Origin: Aquificota bacterium | GTDB taxonomy: Bacteria; Thermosulfidibacterota; Thermosulfidibacteria; Thermosulfidibacterales; B14-G1 | Length of the DNA stretch: 8,619 nt | Assembly (NCBI GenBank): GCA_003648675.1 | Contig: QMPS01000023.1 | Location: forward strand, 1-8,619 | Direction of reading: 5' to 3' | Shown here: positions 5,407 to 8,619 of the stretch, piece by piece | How positions within the stretch are numbered: the stretch's first letter is position 1 | How the letters are laid out: every line of letters starts with the position of its first letter | Notes under the pieces: model-generated | What the model was told of the DNA's origin: nothing | Databases searched by the model: none | The model's input: only the letters and a program-made list of their open reading frames with translations | Program-made: the position numbers and the translations under genes

Positions 5407-6435
5407 ATGGAGCGAGTAGCGGTGATAATGGCAGGGGGGGGAGGGGTGCGGCTATGGCCTCTGAGCAATCCCCAAACTCCCAAACACATGCTCCCCCTCT
5501 TCTCCCAAAAGTCCCTGCTCAAAGAGACAATAGAGAGAATAGCCCCCTTTGTGGGCAGCGAAAAAGTACTGATAGTCACCACCCGAGACATGGCCATAGA
5601 AGTAGCCAAAGAAGGGGATGTACCCCGGGAGAGAGTGATAGTGGAACCGCGCGGACGCAACACCGCTCCAGCAGTGGCCCTGTCCACCCTTTACGTAATG
5701 AACATACTGGGAGAAGAGGCGATAATAATTGTGCTGCCCGCCGACCATCATATCGAACCACCAGAGGCTCTGTGGTCTTGCCTCGACAAAGCCTCCAAAC
5801 TTGCCCTGGACGGCTGGCTGGTCACTCTTGGCATTCCACCCACCCGACCCGAAACAGGCTATGGATACATGGAAACAGGAGAAATGTTGATCCCCTCCGC
5901 CCTCAGGGTAAGAAGATTCACGGAGAAGCCTTCCCTGGAAAAGGCCCAAAAGTTCCTAGAAGAAGGCAACTACTACTGGAACAGCGGCATCTTCATCTGG
6001 AAAGCCCAAACGCTCTGGGAAGAGCTGGTAAGACACCTCCCTGAAGTAGCCTTGCCCTTGGATAAGTTCCGGAATACAGCATGGAAAGTGACCGTAGCTA
6101 ACCTAGAAGCCCTATACTCTAGGTTCCCCAACATTTCCATAGACCATGCCGTTATGGAAAAATCCCAGAGGGTGGCCATGGTCCCAGCCAACTTCCAATG
6201 GTGTGATGTGGGTTCTTGGGCCTCCCTGTGGGAAATTCTGGAGAAAGACCACCTGGGCAACGTCTCACGGGGCCTTGCCCAGATCCTGGAGACTCAAGAC
6301 TCCCTCATATGGAGCCAAGACATCCCCGTGAAAGTCCTAGGGTTGAACAACCTGGTGGTGGTGGCCACCCCTCAGGGAGTTCTGGTTTGCCCCATGGAAA
6401 AGAGCCAGGAGATCAAGAAGCTCTTTGAAAGCTAG
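5407..6435 (+). CDS. manC: mannose-1-phosphate guanylyltransferase (single-domain type)
   Basis: The enzyme makes GDP-mannose from mannose-1-phosphate and GTP in the cytoplasm, a precursor for LPS and other surface glycans. The 342-residue product has the nucleotidyltransferase signature GGGGVRLWPLS (10-20) with the lysine of TPKH (Lys26), LPADHHIEP (110-118) with a metal-binding Asp113, TGYGYMETG (150-158), RRFTEKP (169-175), NYYWNSGIF (188-196), and IDHAVMEKS plus CDVGSW (245-253, 266-271). The phosphomannose-isomerase cupin domain of the long ManC form is absent. In the signature loop the usual Thr before Arg is Val14. I chose ATG 5407 because GGAGG (5395-5399) lies seven bases upstream; a GTG at 5401 would be too close. 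It starts two bases after the holA stop, so it shares the lptE-holA operon. An envelope-biogenesis role next to lptE is a natural fit. Confidence 0.95.
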   Translation: MERVAVIMAGGGGVRLWPLSNPQTPKHMLPLFSQKSLLKETIERIAPFVGSEKVLIVTTRDMAIEVAKEGDVPRERVIVEPRGRNTAPAVALSTLYVMNILGEEAIIIVLPADHHIEPPEALWSCLDKASKLALDGWLVTLGIPPTRPETGYGYMETGEMLIPSALRVRRFTEKPSLEKAQKFLEEGNYYWNSGIFIWKAQTLWEELVRHLPEVALPLDKFRNTAWKVTVANLEALYSRFPNISIDHAVMEKSQRVAMVPANFQWCDVGSWASLWEILEKDHLGNVSRGLAQILETQDSLIWSQDIPVKVLGLNNLVVVATPQGVLVCPMEKSQEIKKLFES

Positions 6436-6634
6436 ATCTAGACAAAACAAAACCCCTAAAACCTACGGCTTCCACCTACTCCTGGAGCAAACCAGGGATG
6501 TTTGTGTCTACCAAGAGTGTGCTCTGGGACGGTGTTCTTGTTCCTACCAAGAAGCCCTCCGACTCGTCATAGAAGAGCGACCACAAACCGCCTTCAATAC
6601 CCAAACCCTCCTGACCCCCATACACCTACCCCTT
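6425..6634 (+). CDS. unknown open frame after manC, truncated by the IS1634 element
   Basis: From TTG 6425, overlapping the last 11 bases of manC, an open frame of 69 native residues runs to the end of the chromosomal flank (6631). The element then supplies one Leu codon and the TAG at 6635-6637. Codon choice (ACC, TTC, TAC, CTC) resembles the neighbouring genes. The product begins KARSRQNKTPKTYGF and carries a cysteine-dense patch CVYQECALGRCSC (CX5CX4CXC). I recognise no family. There is no ATG in the frame and the AGGAG at 6407-6411 lies 13 bases from the TTG, so the true start is unsure. It looks like the 5' part of a gene that once continued downstream of manC. Alternatives are a decayed remnant or a fortuitous open frame. 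Confidence 0.4.
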
Positions 6635-6649
6635 TAGCGGAGGTTCCAG
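6632..6649 (+). repeat. left terminal inverted repeat of the IS1634 element
   Basis: CTTTAGCGGAGGTTCCAG matches the reverse complement of the right end (8481-8498) at 15 of 18 positions; the mismatches are at positions 3, 6 and 11. The TAG inside it ends the frame that follows manC. Confidence 0.8.
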
Positions 6650-6659
6650 CATAACAGGC

Positions 6660-6681
6660 ACAAAATCTGGTGTGTAACCAG
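6660..6681 (-). terminator. weak hairpin after the transposase gene
   Basis: Reading the minus strand, CTGGT (6681-6677) and ACCAG (6671-6667) can form a 5-bp stem with a 5-base loop, followed by ATTTTGTG (6666-6659). It lies shortly after the transposase stop and could be a weak terminator. The stem is short and the T-run poor. Confidence 0.3.
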
Positions 6682-6694
6682 TTGATAAAACAGC

Positions 6695-8335
6695 TTATCT
6701 CCTCTTGGAGACCAACCCCTTCCTCGTGGCTACATCCGCCTTGCGCACCGGTAGGCTCATGGGCAGTTTGACATCGGCAGCCTCCAGCAGCCTCTTTGCC
6801 ATCCCTTCAGGCTCGGGTACCTTGTTTACACATCTGCCTCGCACCTCTACCTTCACACACCTTAAGGCACCCAGCTCATCCAACCCCTCCGCTACTGTCA
6901 CCTCTGAATCACGCCACAGCCTGGCAAGCTCCCTCTCCAGTATGTATGCCAGCATCACCACAAAGACGTGTCCCCTGGTGCTGGCCTCGCTCCTCACAAA
7001 TATGGGCCTCACTTCCAGATGCCCCTGTTTGAATGTGCGAAAGGCCTGCTCCACCAATGCCAGATCCTTGTAGCGATCATGCACTACCTGCGCATCTGCA
7101 TCCTCTGCCTTCAGGTCTGTGGTGATCACATAGCAACCATCAAGCTCTTCTACCTGGGAAAGGACCTCTCTGTTCACCTCTACATGTAGCCCCCTACCCT
7201 CTGCCTTCACATCCACCCATTGATAAATCCCCAGCTTTTTGATTCTTTCTTTTATGTCCCGCAGGGCAACCTCTACCCTTGCCCGGGGATGCCCCATCAG
7301 GTAGTTCGTCTTCTCCTGAGCCAGTTTTCTAATAGCCTCCAGTTTGTCACGACGGTTGGCCCTCACCTGCTGTGCCCTGAGGGGATTGCGACGCAGTATA
7401 TACCTCACCCCTGCATCCACCACTTCCTTCAAGTCTTCATCAAATAGGCCTATCTGGAGCACCCCAGTGTGAATGAGCCTTCTTATCTGGGCCTTTGTTA
7501 TGGCACTGATGTAGTGAAATCCCTGCCTGCCTATGAGCTCCCTCTGAGGCCCTTTGATCATCCCCCTGTCACCCACAAGGGTCACCTCCTTCACACCAAA
7601 TCCTTCAATGAGCATTCTTATCTGTTCCTCAAGTGTCCTTGGATCCTGGGTATTGCCTTGAAAGACCCGTACCGCTACAGGTACCCCATCAGACCCTGTG
7701 AGGAGCCCAATCACCAGTTGCTTCTTGCCACGCTTTTTATCCCTGTTGTAACCAAAGGCACCAAGAGCGTTGTGCTCACCTTCCAGATAGGAACTGGTCA
7801 CATCGTACAAAAACAAAGTGGGTGGCTCTTTCCCATAGCGCACCTTAAATAGCCTCTTCTCTATCTTTTCCTGGTGATCGGCTAACCAGGCAAGGTTGTT
7901 ATAGAGGTGATCCTCATTGAAGGCATCCAGCCCCAGTACCTCACACACCCCGTGGAGTCCTGCAAGCCTCACAGCGGATAAACGGGAGCCTTGATCTATT
8001 AGCCTGGCCATTACCTGCCATAGGGCCAGTTTACCTTGACGGGTCTTACCCAATGCCTGGGTGATACCCAGGCGCCTTGCAAGTGCGTCAAGAAGCCACA
8101 CCGCACCTACTCTCAACCCCTGAGATACCTTAACCTCCTTCACAGAGCTCAGAAGCGAAAGATCCCCTTTGTGCTTCAGGGCCAGCTTGATGGCCTCGAT
8201 CTCCTCAGGGGAACAGTGGGACAGATTGGCAATGGTACGGTGCTTGACCTTTCCACCCTCACGGTGGGACTCTCTCAAAAGGTGGCGAACATAGGTCTTT
8301 CCCTTTCGTTTGACATATGCTGTATCCACATACAT
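6695..8335 (-). CDS. IS1634-family DDE transposase
   Basis: This 546-residue protein is a full-length transposase of the IS1634 group within the IS4 superfamily, catalysing cut-and-paste-type movement of the element. The start MYVDTAYVKRKGKTY is typical for the group (short N-terminal DNA-binding part). The RNase H-like catalytic residues are visible: Asp178 in LFLYDVTSSYLEG, Asp256 in VTLVGDRGMIKG, and Glu429 in YKDLALVEQAFRTFK, followed by EVRPIFVRSEASTRGHVFV, the family's conserved C-terminal block. The insertion between the second Asp and the Glu is long (about 170 residues), as expected for IS4-like enzymes. The frame is open from a TTG at 8374, but ATG 8335 gives the family's normal N-terminus. 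No Shine-Dalgarno precedes it. The gene is intact with no stop or frameshift, so the element may be active. Confidence 0.95.
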   Translation of the reverse strand: MYVDTAYVKRKGKTYVRHLLRESHREGGKVKHRTIANLSHCSPEEIEAIKLALKHKGDLSLLSSVKEVKVSQGLRVGAVWLLDALARRLGITQALGKTRQGKLALWQVMARLIDQGSRLSAVRLAGLHGVCEVLGLDAFNEDHLYNNLAWLADHQEKIEKRLFKVRYGKEPPTLFLYDVTSSYLEGEHNALGAFGYNRDKKRGKKQLVIGLLTGSDGVPVAVRVFQGNTQDPRTLEEQIRMLIEGFGVKEVTLVGDRGMIKGPQRELIGRQGFHYISAITKAQIRRLIHTGVLQIGLFDEDLKEVVDAGVRYILRRNPLRAQQVRANRRDKLEAIRKLAQEKTNYLMGHPRARVEVALRDIKERIKKLGIYQWVDVKAEGRGLHVEVNREVLSQVEELDGCYVITTDLKAEDADAQVVHDRYKDLALVEQAFRTFKQGHLEVRPIFVRSEASTRGHVFVVMLAYILERELARLWRDSEVTVAEGLDELGALRCVKVEVRGRCVNKVPEPEGMAKRLLEAADVKLPMSLPVRKADVATRKGLVSKRR

Positions 8336-8345
8336 TGTAATTGTT

Positions 8346-8374
8346 TGTGTAACACAGAACAAATGCAATGTCAA
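8346..8374 (-). promoter_or_regulatory. candidate transposase promoter
   Basis: On the minus strand TTGACA (8374-8369) is followed after 17 bases by TACACA (8351-8346), a full -35 and a 3/6 -10. Transcription would start around 8339, four or so bases before the ATG at 8335. This would give a nearly leaderless mRNA and would explain the absence of a ribosome-binding site. Such weak expression is common for transposases. Confidence 0.3.
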
Positions 8375-8379
8375 ATATC

Positions 8380-8414
8380 TTAATAAAATGAAAATAATAT
8401 TCCTGCCTTATTAA
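8380..8414. repeat. AT-rich inverted repeat in the upstream end of the IS
   Basis: TTAATAA (8380-8386) is mirrored by TTATTAA (8408-8414) with 21 bases between, in the AT-rich upstream part of the element. It may bind host or transposase protein or simply reflect base composition. No coding frame is evident between 8336 and 8480. Confidence 0.25.
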
Positions 8415-8480
8415 TGGCTACGATGTAGGGATGGAATCAGCCTAACATATTGATATGGGTTCACTTCTGGGAATCATGGC

Positions 8481-8498
8481 CTGGAACTTCCGTTATAG
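8481..8498 (-). repeat. right terminal inverted repeat of the IS1634 element
   Basis: CTGGAACTTCCGTTATAG is the partner of the left end, 15 of 18 positions matching. It ends exactly where the IS256-type reading frame begins. Confidence 0.8.
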
Positions 8499-8619
8499 TT
8501 TTCCTGCAGAACACTGGCATCATATCAGGACCACCAATCCCATAGAGTCCACATTTGCCACAGTGAGGCTGAGGACGTACAAAACAAGGGGATGTGTATC
8601 CAGGGTTACTATACTGGCC
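8499..8619 (+). pseudogene. IS256-family transposase, C-terminal fragment, cut by the IS1634 element
   Basis: The frame from 8500 to the window edge gives 40 residues: FPAEHWHHIRTTNPIESTF, then ATVRLRTYKTRG, then CVSRVTILA. This is the highly characteristic C-terminal block of IS256-family (mutator-type) transposases. The Glu of NPIEST corresponds to the family's third catalytic acidic residue. Upstream, family members usually have a Tyr-Asp before Phe-Pro-Ala. Here the preceding bases belong to the inverted repeat of the neighbouring element, so the N-terminal part (over 300 residues in the family) is missing. The 3' end lies beyond the window. The gene is therefore disrupted and should be non-functional from this copy. 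The missing part is not found left of the IS1634 element. Confidence 0.88.

Larger units (their letters stand above)
6632..8498 (-). mobile_element. IS1634-family insertion sequence (IS4 superfamily), 1867 bp
   Basis: The element is bounded by imperfect 18-bp inverted repeats that match at 15 of 18 positions and contains one intact transposase gene on the minus strand. The size is right for the family. The non-coding ends are 45 bp on the left (after subtracting the repeat to the gene stop) and about 145 bp on the right, the latter AT-rich. On the right the flank is an interrupted IS256-family transposase gene; on the left it is the frame after manC. The five to six bases outside the two ends (CTACCC left, TTTTCC right) do not match, so the expected target duplication is missing. 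The right boundary agrees with the IS256 reading frame: the outside TTTTCCTGCA continues that protein at Phe-Pro-Ala. Confidence 0.85.

Noticed and set aside
5454..6044. 196-codon plus-strand frame and 165-codon minus-strand frame within manC
   Set aside because: Both are shadows of manC, whose motifs are unmistakable. The products are His/Arg/Pro-rich or aromatic low-complexity.
6705..8383. several plus-strand frames of 70-127 codons across the IS
   Set aside because: They are antisense to an intact transposase and have no family features.
6632..8498. IS1634 element as part of a composite transposon carrying manC
   Set aside because: Only one copy of the element is in the window and the genes to the left are ordinary core genes, so there is no evidence for a composite structure.
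1..8619. CRISPR array, toxin-antitoxin pair, riboswitch or phage module
   Set aside because: No regularly spaced repeats, no recognisable toxin or antitoxin, no known riboswitch shape before any gene and no phage genes were seen.

Overview
The window looks like a piece of a diderm (Gram-negative) bacterial chromosome that ends in a mobile-element cluster. It carries an LPS-assembly lipoprotein (lptE), a periplasmic adaptor of the HlyD type and a GDP-mannose-forming enzyme (manC), all of which point to an outer-membrane envelope. The lptE-holA gene order, a DUF169 protein, frequent AGG/AGA arginine and ATA isoleucine codons, and Glu/Lys/Arg-rich proteins suggest a thermophilic or anaerobic member of the Desulfobacterota (former Deltaproteobacteria). 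That placement is an inference from style and gene content, not a measured result.

Layout. Positions 36-859, minus strand: an unknown 165-residue protein translationally coupled to cutA. Positions 944-3006, plus strand, divergent from the first pair: an unlisted 51-residue Lys/Glu-rich protein ending in a CX2CX4C motif overlaps by ATGA the start of an HlyD-family adaptor, which is followed by a DUF169 protein whose ribosome-binding site overlaps the adaptor's stop. Positions 3045-3601, minus strand: two small unknown genes, the first membrane-anchored, behind a good sigma70-type promoter. Positions 3787-6435, plus strand: tRNA-Gly(CCC), then lptE, holA and manC packed tightly and probably co-transcribed. 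A 69-residue open frame that overlaps the end of manC is cut off by an insertion sequence.

Positions 6632-8498 form a complete-looking IS1634-family element (IS4 superfamily), with 18-bp imperfect terminal inverted repeats and an intact 546-residue DDE transposase on the minus strand. Directly beyond its right end (8499-8619) lies the C-terminal part of an IS256-family transposase that runs off the window. The rest of the IS256 gene is not on the other side of the IS1634 element and there is no target duplication, so this junction records a rearrangement or, if the contig is from a metagenome, possibly a misassembly.

I see no complete undescribed multi-gene system. The most novel-looking items are the small Cys-motif gene ahead of an adaptor that lacks its transporter, the unknown minus-strand pair, and the IS-truncated frame behind manC.
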